A DNA stretch of 64,000 nucleotides from Actinomyces urogenitalis DSM 15434. GTDB lineage: Bacteria > Actinomycetota > Actinomycetes > Actinomycetales > Actinomycetaceae. The stretch lies in NCBI RefSeq assembly GCF_000159035.1, contig NZ_DS999574.1, positions 1,056,677 to 1,120,676 on the forward strand. The letters are read 5' to 3'. The translations under genes were made by a program, and so were the position numbers. Below the pieces are notes generated by a model that saw only the letters and a program-made list of their open reading frames with translations, did no database searches and was not told the DNA's origin. This document shows, in pieces, positions 1-9,331 of the stretch; position 1 is the stretch's first letter, and the number at the start of each line of letters is the position of its first letter.

Positions 1-1
1 G

Positions 2-529
2 CCGACCGCCGCTGACGGGGCGGGAGCGCCAGACTTCGACTCCGAACTGTTCAAGTCCGGCAAGCTGGCGATGTGGCATTCAGGGATCTGGATGTTCGAT
101 GGCCTTCAGGACGTTCCCTTCGACTGGGACATCGTGGTCGAGCCTGGTGAGACGACGAAGGCCTCAGCAATGTTCACCAATGGTGCGGTTGTCAGCGCGA
201 CGACGGCCAAGGCTGAGGCCGCGACGAAGTGGATCACGTACCTCACCTCCTCGTCCACGATGAGCGAAATCCGGCTCTCGTCTGCCTGGGAGCTTCCTCC
301 CGTAGCCGATGACGCTGCCTTCGAGAGCTATCTTGACAGTGGTCAGCCTGCCAACCGTCAGGCGGTCTTGGAGTCCTTGGACAAGACGGTGCTGCCGCCG
401 GTGATTGCCTCCCAGCAGGAGATGCAGGATGCGATGACCCAGGCGCTGGAGAGCGCGGCAGCCGGGGCGCTGTCGGTGGAGGAAGCACTGGCGCAGGCAG
501 CCTCGAAGATCGACAGCTTGCTGGGCTAG
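2..529 (+). CDS. Extracellular sugar-binding protein of an ABC transporter (C-terminal part)
   Basis: The reading frame is open from the window edge and ends at TAG 527-529, so only about 175 C-terminal residues of the gene are present. The pattern of a buried 'GKLAMWHSGIW' strand, a segment ending in 'WDIVVEPG', the 'FTNGAVVSATTAKAEAATKW' stretch and a long helical C-terminus is typical of family 1 extracellular solute-binding proteins, which capture mono- or oligosaccharides outside the cell for import by partner permeases. The permeases are not in this window and would lie upstream. A strong hairpin follows, then a GH31 glycosidase, so the transported sugar may be an alpha-glycoside (inference from neighbourhood). 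The family call is fairly sure; the substrate is not known. Confidence 0.75.
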   Translation, partial: PTAADGAGAPDFDSELFKSGKLAMWHSGIWMFDGLQDVPFDWDIVVEPGETTKASAMFTNGAVVSATTAKAEAATKWITYLTSSSTMSEIRLSSAWELPPVADDAAFESYLDSGQPANRQAVLESLDKTVLPPVIASQQEMQDAMTQALESAAAGALSVEEALAQAASKIDSLLG

Positions 530-569
530 CTCCTCCCTCAACCGAATTCGGGGCCGAGGAGAGTCGAAT

Positions 570-579
570 CCCCCCCCCC
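570..579. repeat. Homopolymeric C10 tract between the binding-protein and GH31 genes
   Basis: Ten consecutive C residues lie 40 bp after the stop of the binding-protein gene and 90 bp before the GH31 start. Such tracts are prone to slippage, but this one is intergenic and lies upstream of the hairpin at 591-630. Confidence 0.9.
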
Positions 580-590
580 GAGCCCCATGC

Positions 591-630
591 CTGCCCGGTT
601 CGGCCGCCGCTCGCGCGCCGAACCGGGCAG
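591..630 (+). terminator. Hairpin after the sugar-binding protein gene
   Basis: There is a perfect 14-bp inverted repeat (591-604 with 617-630) around a 12-nt loop, with no long T-run. It probably terminates or attenuates transcription leaving the binding-protein gene, partly insulating the GH31 gene. Confidence 0.6.
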
Positions 631-669
631 GGAGACCACTGCCCTCAACCGACGAGAGACAACAAGAAT

Positions 670-2865
670 ATGACCGACATGCAGATTCTCCATCGCCCCT
701 ACGGCGTCGAGCACCCCTATGCGCGCTCCTTGGACCAACGCAGCCCTGCCGTCGCGGTAGCAGGGGAGGAGCTCATCATTGCGGCCAGGACGACGGCGCC
801 TGCCACGGCCGTTGAGTGTGTACTCTCGCTGCCGTCAGGGACGGTACGCCTACCAATGGCCGCCGTCGATGGCGCTGACTCCGACGCCGCCTTGCTGGCT
901 GGGGGCGACGGGCACCTCGCGGCTGCCCAAGAGGCCGCCCTGGAGGCGGACAACGGATGGCAGGTGGTACTCGCCGCCACGCCGCACGAGACGGGAACCT
1001 ACTCGTTCGTGGCCTCCGGCGCCGACGGCGTTGTGCGTTCGCAGGAGTTCTCCTTGCGACCGGCCTCCTGGACACAGGAGCCGTGTGGACGCCTTGAGCT
1101 GGACGACGAGCGCCTGATTCCTGGCTCGGTACGGTGGCTGCGCTCGGCCGCAGGCATTCACAAGGTCAGGTTCGGCATTCGGTTGGCGAGCGACGAGCAC
1201 GTCGTTGGATTCGGGGAGCGTTACGACTGGGTGGACCAGCGCGGGCATTGCCTGGACGCCGTCGTATTTGAGCAGTACAAGTCCCAGGGGCAGCATCACC
1301 GGACCTACTTGCCGATGCCATGGGCGATGGTCGTCTCTGAGAACACCGGTCGGGCCTGGGGCTTCCACCTTCAGACCTCACGGCGCTCGTGGTACGACGT
1401 CGCAGCGTCACAGGACGGAGTCCTCCTCATTGAGGCAGATCTTGACCCCACCACCGATCCTGCCCTTCGTGTCGCGACGTGGAGCGGAACCCCACAGGAG
1501 ACCCTCAACGGTTTCCTCAACGAGGTGGGGCGAGCGACCCAGATGCCCGAGTGGGTGTTTGGACTGTGGGCCTCTGGAAACGAGTGGAACAGCCAGGCTG
1601 CGGTGATGGAGCAGGTGCATCGTCACCAGTCCGAGGGGATCCCGATCAGCGCCGTCGTCATTGAGGCCTGGTCTGACGAGGAGAGCTTTACGGTGTTCCG
1701 AGACGCCTCCTACGACGTGGGCGGAGGGCAGCTGCCTGCAGCCGAGAACCTGGTCTATCCCGCAGACGGGGCCTGGCCGGACCCAGCAGGAATGATTCAT
1801 GACCTTCACGAGCGCGGTATCAAGGTGCTCCTGTGGCAGATTCCCCTGCAGAAGGCGGAGCAGAGCGACAGCGCTCTAGCACAGGCGCAGAGAGACTCCC
1901 TGCTCGCCAGCGGGCACATGGTTAGGGAGGCTGACGGTTCGGCCTATCGCAACCGCGGGTGGTGGTTCCCTGGCGCTTACCTGCCTGACCTGTCAACCGC
2001 GGCTGGACGGCGATGGTGGACGGAGCAGCGGCGCTACCTGGTTGAGGACCTGGGTGTTGACGGATTCAAGACCGACGGCGGAGAGCACGCCTGGGGGCAC
2101 GACTTGTGCTATGCCAATGGTCAGCGAGGCGATGAAGCCAACAACCTCTTCCCAGTCCACTACGCGGCGGCCTACGGGGAGCTGCTGCGGTCCGCCGGAA
2201 AGGATCCAGTGACCTTCAGCCGTTCAGGCTTTGCGGGGTCACAGCCACATGGGATCTTCTGGGCCGGGGACGAGAACTCGACCTGGGAGGCGTTCCGGTC
2301 CTCGATTACCGCTGGGATCACGGCTGGCGCTAGCGGCATCGTGTACTGGGGCTGGGATATCGGAGGTTTCTCCGGGCCGGTCCCGGACGCCGAGCTCTAT
2401 ATGCGTGCCTTTGCTGCGTCGGCGTTGATGCCGATCATGCAGTACCACTCTGAGTTCAACCACCATCGCCGTCCGTGCCGTGACCGCACGCCGTGGAACG
2501 TGGCGGAGGCTGCAGGTGAGCCACAGGTGGTGGAGGTAGCGCGTCGGTTTGTGGCACTCCGTCAGCAGCTGCGGCCGTATTTGGCCAGCGAGGCACAGGA
2601 CTGTGTTGCTGGGGGAGCGCCGCTGATGCGGGCGCTGTTCTTCGACCACGCGGACGATCCGGAGATCTGGAACCACCCGTTGCAGTACAAACTCGGCAGC
2701 AAGCTGCTTGTTCATCCTGTCACGCAGCCGGGTGCCAAGGAGTGGCAGACCTACCTTCCTCAGGGTGATTGGGAGGACTTCTGGACCGGTGAGAGGCTCC
2801 ACGGCGGGCAGATGGTGACCACGGCGGTCGACTTCTTCACGGTGCCTGTGTTCCGACGGGGCTGA
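670..2865 (+). CDS. Glycoside hydrolase family 31 alpha-glycosidase
   Basis: The 731-residue protein shows GH31 architecture: an N-terminal beta-sandwich, then a TIM barrel. 'DGFKTDGGEH' carries the likely nucleophile Asp469, and 'WAGDENSTW' carries the likely acid/base Asp534. A C-terminal beta domain follows. GH31 enzymes are retaining alpha-glucosidases, alpha-xylosidases, sulfoquinovosidases or transglycosylases, and the subfamily cannot be fixed from these motifs. No signal peptide is seen, so it should act in the cytoplasm on sugars imported by the ABC system whose binding protein lies upstream. The start is ATG 670; an in-frame ATG at 679 is an alternative, and only a weak purine-rich site (GAGAG near 653) precedes it. 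A terminator hairpin follows at 2870. Confidence 0.85.
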   Translation: MTDMQILHRPYGVEHPYARSLDQRSPAVAVAGEELIIAARTTAPATAVECVLSLPSGTVRLPMAAVDGADSDAALLAGGDGHLAAAQEAALEADNGWQVVLAATPHETGTYSFVASGADGVVRSQEFSLRPASWTQEPCGRLELDDERLIPGSVRWLRSAAGIHKVRFGIRLASDEHVVGFGERYDWVDQRGHCLDAVVFEQYKSQGQHHRTYLPMPWAMVVSENTGRAWGFHLQTSRRSWYDVAASQDGVLLIEADLDPTTDPALRVATWSGTPQETLNGFLNEVGRATQMPEWVFGLWASGNEWNSQAAVMEQVHRHQSEGIPISAVVIEAWSDEESFTVFRDASYDVGGGQLPAAENLVYPADGAWPDPAGMIHDLHERGIKVLLWQIPLQKAEQSDSALAQAQRDSLLASGHMVREADGSAYRNRGWWFPGAYLPDLSTAAGRRWWTEQRRYLVEDLGVDGFKTDGGEHAWGHDLCYANGQRGDEANNLFPVHYAAAYGELLRSAGKDPVTFSRSGFAGSQPHGIFWAGDENSTWEAFRSSITAGITAGASGIVYWGWDIGGFSGPVPDAELYMRAFAASALMPIMQYHSEFNHHRRPCRDRTPWNVAEAAGEPQVVEVARRFVALRQQLRPYLASEAQDCVAGGAPLMRALFFDHADDPEIWNHPLQYKLGSKLLVHPVTQPGAKEWQTYLPQGDWEDFWTGERLHGGQMVTTAVDFFTVPVFRRG

Positions 2866-2869
2866 GATC

Positions 2870-2902
2870 GGTGGCCGCGCAGCGCATTGCTGCGCGGCCA
2901 CC
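2870..2902. terminator. Terminator hairpin between GH31 gene and CRISPR array
   Basis: A perfect 14-bp stem (2870-2883 with 2889-2902) has a 5-nt loop and begins 5 nt after the GH31 stop. The GH31 gene and the minus-strand CRISPR array are convergent here, so the hairpin may serve both. Confidence 0.75.
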
Positions 2903-2996
2903 GTCTGCTCTGAGCGGCTCAGTTGGGATCAACGCAATATCCCCGAGACGTCGGGGGAGAAGGTCGCGTTTCTCGGCGCAGGCGCCCATTTGCTCC

Positions 2997-5900
2997 TTCG
3001 CATCTCCGCTCACGCGGGGTCGACTTTGCGGTCACCCACCGGCGGCGGCGCTTGCCGGGCTCATCCCCGCTCACGCGGGGTCGACTCCAGGGCGAGGATC
3101 TAGAGGCCTCGGCTCTGGGGCTCATCCCCGCTCACGCGGGGTCGACCTGGCCGCTACTGGACCGCCCGAGGCAAGGGCGCGGCTCATCCCCGCTCACGCG
3201 GGGTCGACGCGCAGGTGGCCTCGACCTGGTACCAGCCCGCCGGCTCATCCCCGCTCACGCGGGGTCGACGGGGCAACTCCCGGACTGAGGCCGTGCGGAA
3301 ACGGCTCATCCCCGCTCACGCGGGGTCGACTCGAGTTTCATCGCCTGGATACATGCCAGGACGGGCTCATCCCCGCTCACGCGGGGTCGACTCCGGGGTC
3401 GTGGCGGGGGTGGTGGGCTCATCCCCGCTCACGCGGGGTCGACGGACCCAGCAACCGGATCTGGTGGTGCATGCTGGGCTCATCCCCGCTCACGCGGGGT
3501 CGACGATGACGTGGATATCGCCAGCACGACCGCCGCGGGCTCATCCCCGCTCACGCGGGGTCGACCTGTGGGCTGACGACGGCGGCACCACCCGCGCCGG
3601 CTCATCCCCGCTCACGCGGGGTCGACGTGCCGTGGGCTTACACGATGGAGCAGGCCCGGGGCTCATCCCCGCTCACGCGGGGTCGACGAGATTGTCGAGG
3701 CCTACGACCTGCCTGAGGACGGCTCATCCCCGCTCACGCGGGGTCGACCACCTTTCCTGTGCTCAGTCAGGGGGCGGAGCACGGCTCATCCCCGCTCACG
3801 CGGGGTCGACCTCGGACCACCGTGTCAAGGGTGAGCATTTTGGGGCTCATCCCCGCTCACGCGGGGTCGACATAAAGGTGCTTAGCAACAAAAGCGCCTT
3901 CGAGGGCTCATCCCCGCTCACGCGGGGTCGACGACTGCTACGGGGACGTAGTGGCCAAGGGTGCGGGCTCATCCCCGCTCACGCGGGGTCGACCTCACCA
4001 CTTCCTAGGGGCCAGTTCTTTTCCTGGGCTCATCCCCGCTCACGCGGGGTCGACTGGTATTCAGTGGACGGCTTACGGAAAGCCCGGGGCTCATCCCCGC
4101 TCACGCGGGGTCGACTAAGTACGGCAAGAATTATGTCGATGGTCGGCAGGCTCATCCCCGCTCACGCGGGGTCGACCTGTCACTGCCTCGGGGATGGACC
4201 TTCGTCCGGGGCTCATCCCCGCTCACGCGGGGTCGACCTGGCCGCCATTAGCCAGCAGCGCAAGAATCGGGGCTCATCCCCGCTCACGCGGGGTCGACCC
4301 AAGGCCGGGGGTCTGGACTGGAAGAGCCTGCGGCTCATCCCCGCTCACGCGGGGTCGACCTAATGGCGGCCAGGAAGTCGAGGCTAATACCCGGCTCATC
4401 CCCGCTCACGCGGGGTCGACTGCTGATCCGAGGTCTACCGCCGGGGGCTGGCCGGCTCATCCCCGCTCACGCGGGGTCGACAAGTCGCCACTTCGACTTC
4501 ACGCCCTCGGGACCGGCTCATCCCCGCTCACGCGGGGTCGACCAAAGCCCGGCACGGAATCAGCGGGATCATCCGGGCTCATCCCCGCTCACGCGGGGTC
4601 GACCCCCGGTACCACACAAAAAATGGCCGAAAGGCCGGCTCATCCCCGCTCACGCGGGGTCGACTTGCGGCCAGTTTCAGAGACCGCGCGGATCGTGGGC
4701 TCATCCCCGCTCACGCGGGGTCGACCGGCGCCGGACGGGGCCAGGATACTGGCGCTGAGGCTCATCCCCGCTCACGCGGGGTCGACCGCGGCACCGTGGC
4801 AGAGGTGCGCCGGGGTTGGCGGCTCATCCCCGCTCACGCGGGGTCGACGTGGTCACCATCTAGACCCGACCGCGGAAGTTGGGCTCATCCCCGCTCACGC
4901 GGGGTCGACGTTTATAAAGGTTTTCAGGGGTCAGGCAAGACGGGCTCATCCCCGCTCACGCGGGGTCGACCCAAGACGCGGGAGGGGCAGAAACAGCACC
5001 GCGGGCTCATCCCCGCTCACGCGGGGTCGACTTCACCGGTCTACGCAGATGAGTACGCTGATCCGGCTCATCCCCGCTCACGCGGGGTCGACCAGGGGCC
5101 CGATCTTCTCCCCGATCCCGGACAGGGCTCATCCCCGCTCACGCGGGGTCGACTCTGCGCGCCTCCCACGATGTTGGGGGGCGCGGGGCTCATCCCCGCT
5201 CACGCGGGGTCGACACCGCCGCCGCCCTGGACCTGGCAGGGACCGTGGGCTCATCCCCGCTCACGCGGGGTCGACATGAGCACTTTGGTCGCCTAGTCCG
5301 CGCTCCAGGGCTCATCCCCGCTCACGCGGGGTCGACGCTTGAACTCAACGAGGCGGGCACGCGCTTCCGGGCTCATCCCCGCTCACGCGGGGTCGACTCT
5401 CCAATCACGCGGATCGGTCTCGAACCCAACGGCTCATCCCCGCTCACGCGGGGTCGACGCTCGCTCGCGTGCGGTGCTGCGTGATGTGCATGGCTCATCC
5501 CCGCTCACGCGGGGTCGACTGCGCAGGACCCGTAGGTTGCGGGAGTTCTCCTGGGCTCATCCCCGCTCACGCGGGGTCGACATAAGCCGCACCGACAGGC
5601 GTGACGGCCCGGCGGGCTCATCCCCGCTCACGCGGGGTCGACGTCGCCACCCAGCACCCCAACTACCCCGGCGAGGGCTCATCCCCGCTCACGCGGGGTC
5701 GACACGATCCGTCAGGCCCGCGCCGCTGGCTGCCAGGGCTCATCCCCGCTCACGCGGGGTCGACCCGACTCCTCGACAGACTTCAAGTTCACAGCGCGGC
5801 TCATCCCCGCTCACGCGGGGTCGACCCACTTCCCTACAGTGCTGGCACCTTTGACACCGGCTCATCCCCGCTCACGCGGGGTCGACAGGAACGCCGGATA

Positions 5901-8883
5901 TGCGACGACTCTTCTTCCCGGCTCATCCCCGCTCACGCGGGGTCGACTAGGGGGCGACCGGCAGCGTCGTGCCGGTGACCGGCTCATCCCCGCTCACGCG
6001 GGGTCGACGCAGGCTTGCGGAAAGTTGGCCAGTCGATACGCAGGCTCATCCCCGCTCACGCGGGGTCGACGTGCCGTAGCACCAGTCCGTGGGCCATGCG
6101 AACGGCTCATCCCCGCTCACGCGGGGTCGACCCCGGGCGGCCCCCGGTGATGCCTCCGTACTCGGGCTCATCCCCGCTCACGCGGGGTCGACTGTGTGCC
6201 CGACAGGGGGCGGTCGTAGTCGTCGGGCTCATCCCCGCTCACGCGGGGTCGACTCGTCAGGCGGGACAGACAGCGGCGGCATCCTCGGGCTCATCCCCGC
6301 TCACGCGGGGTCGACTCGTCAGGCGGGACAGACAGCGGCGGCATCCTCGGGCTCATCCCCGCTCACGCGGGGTCGACGATCTCCTCATAGGTGGGGGCAA
6401 CAAGACGCAGGGCTCATCCCCGCTCACGCGGGGTCGACTCCCGCTGCTTCCGTGGCAGCAAGAGACCTTGAGGCTCATCCCCGCTCACGCGGGGTCGACC
6501 CCGCCGGCATCCTGTCCTCCCCGTCCGCCACCGGCTCATCCCCGCTCACGCGGGGTCGACTCAGGGGCCCGATCTTCTCCCCGATCCCGGACAGGGCTCA
6601 TCCCCGCTCACGCGGGGTCGACCACGGTACGGATAGACCGGCTCACTGGTCCGGGGGCTCATCCCCGCTCACGCGGGGTCGACGGCTGGCACCCTCATGT
6701 CCATGTGCTGCTGTTCGGCTCATCCCCGCTCACGCGGGGTCGACCATCGTCATCTCAAGACCGATGTCTGAAGCGCCGGCTCATCCCCGCTCACGCGGGG
6801 TCGACATGGCCCGTTATGCGGTGATGGGCGTGAAGTGGGGCTCATCCCCGCTCACGCGGGGTCGACGAGGGCCTGGCCGACGTGCGCCGCGATCTGGCGG
6901 GCTCATCCCCGCTCACGCGGGGTCGACTATCCGCCGAAGGTGCGGATGGGGGTGGTGACGGGCTCATCCCCGCTCACGCGGGGTCGACAAATACGCGACG
7001 TTATCGCGGATAGCGAGGAGGGGCTCATCCCCGCTCACGCGGGGTCGACGACGTCGGGGATACGGGCCTTGAAGAACTGTCCGGGCTCATCCCCGCTCAC
7101 GCGGGGTCGACCAAGAGTTACGCGAGTTAAGCCTCGCCCATGCCGGCTCATCCCCGCTCACGCGGGGTCGACGAAACACTCACCTACGACAAATTAGAGG
7201 GCGCGGGCTCATCCCCGCTCACGCGGGGTCGACCCCTTAGTCTGAAAAGCCTGGTCATTGAGGCCAGGCTCATTCCCGCTCACGCGGGGTCGACGTCAGG
7301 GCTGCCAGGACCTTGAAGGTGTCCTTGGGCTCATCCCCGCTCACGCGGGGTCGACTACGCCACCACACGCAACCCCGCCAACCCCACGGGCTCATCCCCG
7401 CTCACGCGGGGTCGACTCGTCGTGGGAGTCGAGTGAGGGCGTGCGGTCCGGCTCATCCCCGCTCACGCGGGGTCGACATAAAGGTGCTTAGCAACAAAAG
7501 CGCCTTCGAGGGCTCATCCCCGCTCACGCGGGGTCGACGTCGTACGCGGTATATCGAGCTTCTGCGCTGCCGGCTCATCCCCGCTCACGCGGGGTCGACA
7601 TCTTCCGCCCCAACAACAAGGGTGCCCTCGCCGGCTCATCCCCGCTCACGCGGGGTCGACCCGCCAATCCCTCGGGTCTACCCCATCAAGTACGGCTCAT
7701 CCCCGCTCACGCGGGGTCGACACCGTCATGCCACGCGGCGAGTTCATCCGCGCAGGCTCATCCCCGCTCACGCGGGGTCGACTACCTGCGCCCCATCGAG
7801 GACGCCATGACCGCGGGCTCATCCCCGCTCACGCGGGGTCGACGTCGAGGGCCTGGGCGTTGTCGTCCATGGCGCGGGCTCATCCCCGCTCACGCGGGGT
7901 CGACGAGACCCCGGACGTGACGGCGGAGCGGATGCCGGGCTCATCCCCGCTCACGCGGGGTCGACTGCGCGAGGTCACCGTCGGCACTGAGGAGGTTGGG
8001 CTCATCCCCGCTCACGCGGGGTCGACGTCGTGGGCACGTTCGTCGCAGCCTGGCAGGCCGGCTCATCCCCGCTCACGCGGGGTCGACCACGCCAACTCCT
8101 CCCTAATAACGTGTGCGGGCGGCTCATCCCCGCTCACGCGGGGTCGACATCACCGCCGTCGTCTCCTTCGACACGCAGGCGGGCTCATCCCCGCTCACGC
8201 GGGGTCGACGGTCGAATCATCTAAAGGATGAAGCGGGCGTTGGGCTCATCCCCGCTCACGCGGGGTCGACGGCCGCGACCTCGCCACCAACTTCGCCGCC
8301 TTCGGCTCATCCCCGCTCACGCGGGGTCGACCGTCGGAGAGGATACGGATAGACAGAATCGCTGGGCTCATCCCCGCTCACGCGGGGTCGACCCGCAGGG
8401 TCCGGCCCATTGCGCGCTGTGTCGCGGCTCATCCCCGCTCACGCGGGGTCGACGCACGGCGACCATGGGTGGCACGTCCACGCTCACGGCTCATCCCCGC
8501 TCACGCGGGGTCGACTGTCATGGTTTCCTCATGAGCACAGCACCCGCCCGGCTCATCCCCGCTCACGCGGGGTCGACCGCCGTGATCAACGCGCTCATGG
8601 CCGATTCCGCGGCTCATCCCCGCTCACGCGGGGTCGACGTCACCAACCCGTTCAACCCCGCCACCCGGGGCGGCTCATCCCCGCTCACGCGGGGTCGACT
8701 CATCGGTCATCTCAGAAATGCCCGCAGCATCCGGCTCATCCCCGCTCACGCGGGGTCGACCTCGAAGGGTGCGCGCGACCCAGGCCTACCCGACGGCTCA
8801 TCCCCGCTCACGCGGGGTCGACGCGAAGGCGGCGTAGTAGTACACGCTGAAGGCGGGCTCATCCCCGCTCACGCGGGGTCGAC
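2997..8883 (-). CRISPR. Type I-E CRISPR array: 97 repeats, 96 spacers
   Basis: Walking the array gives 97 repeats of 28 nt. In crRNA sense each begins GTCGACCCCGCG, has a CCCCGC/GCGGGG stem and ends GGGATGAGCC. There are 96 spacers: 83 of 33 nt, 12 of 34 nt and one of 24 nt (3392-3415). Ninety-five repeats are identical. The repeat at 7267 has one substitution. The leader-distal repeat at 2997-3024 differs at four positions near its crRNA-sense 3' end, as is usual for the oldest repeat. Transcription should run on the minus strand from the leader at 8884-8938 next to cas2, so the newest spacer is at 8823-8855. Duplicate spacers occur at 3872=7478, 6254=6316 and 5093~6562. The spacers at 4238 and 4360 overlap as reverse complements. 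Repeat size, 61-nt period and adjacent genes all indicate type I-E. Confidence 0.99.
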
Positions 8884-8938
8884 CCTTGGAAAACGCTGGA
8901 ACTTCAAGCAAGCCAGTGAGCGTGTGGGCCGTATTCCT
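8884..8938 (-). promoter_or_regulatory. CRISPR leader
   Basis: Only 55 bp separate the cas2 stop from the first (leader-proximal) repeat on the minus strand. This segment is less GC-rich than its surroundings and is where new spacers should be inserted. It is short for a leader, so the array promoter may lie inside the 3' end of cas2, or the array may be read through from the cas operon. I see no convincing -35/-10 pair in it. Confidence 0.75.
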
Positions 8939-9331
8939 TTACTGCTGACCTAGAGAGCGTTCTGCGGAGTTCCGAAAACGCCGTCGTCGTGCTGCGATCG
9001 ACCAGGACTCCTTGGCCGGCTTGACTGCTCCGGGTATGGCTGTCCAGCCCTCAGCGGCACGATAGGACGAACGCATCACCGTGCACCCCTCGATATCGAT
9101 AGGTTCACGCTCATGCCCCAACGAGGCTACGGCGAAACGCTGTTCTGAACGGACCGACCAGATCAGGAGAGCGCGTCCGTCCCCGATGTAGGTCTGGACC
9201 ATCTCCCACAGGTGCTCGCGCACTCGCGCGGACAACCGCCCGACGAATACTCCTGGAGAGACCTCCAGGAGCCATCTGGTCACGGCGCCGCGAAGGGAGG
9301 CTGGAGCGGCCGAGAGAATCAGGACGACCAC
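8939..9331 (-). CDS. cas2: CRISPR-associated endonuclease Cas2, type I-E
   Basis: Cas2 pairs with Cas1 to form the integrase that inserts new spacers at the leader end of the array. The I-E family core is clear: 'VVLILSAAPASLRG', 'TRWLLEVSPGVFVGRLSARV' and a 'REPIDIEGCTVMR' strand. I chose GTG 9331 as the start because family members begin directly at this first beta strand. That gives 130 residues and a 13-nt overlap with cas1. Compared with the E. coli protein (about 95 residues) it has a basic C-terminal extension of roughly 35 residues. It is the last cas gene and sits 55 bp from the array. Confidence 0.92.
   Translation of the reverse strand: MVVLILSAAPASLRGAVTRWLLEVSPGVFVGRLSARVREHLWEMVQTYIGDGRALLIWSVRSEQRFAVASLGHEREPIDIEGCTVMRSSYRAAEGWTAIPGAVKPAKESWSIAARRRRFRNSAERSLGQQ

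Noticed and set aside
6623..8364. 11-nt match (TACGGATAGAC) shared by the spacers at 6623 and 8332
   Set aside because: With about 96 spacers, one shared 11-mer is expected by chance, and it lies at different positions within the two spacers.
2871..8953. Many long plus-strand reading frames across the CRISPR array, encoding alternating peptides such as SSPLTRGR, LIPAHAGST and AHPRSRGVD
   Set aside because: They are translations of the 28-bp repeat in its three frames; the 61-bp period and spacer variability show they are not proteins.
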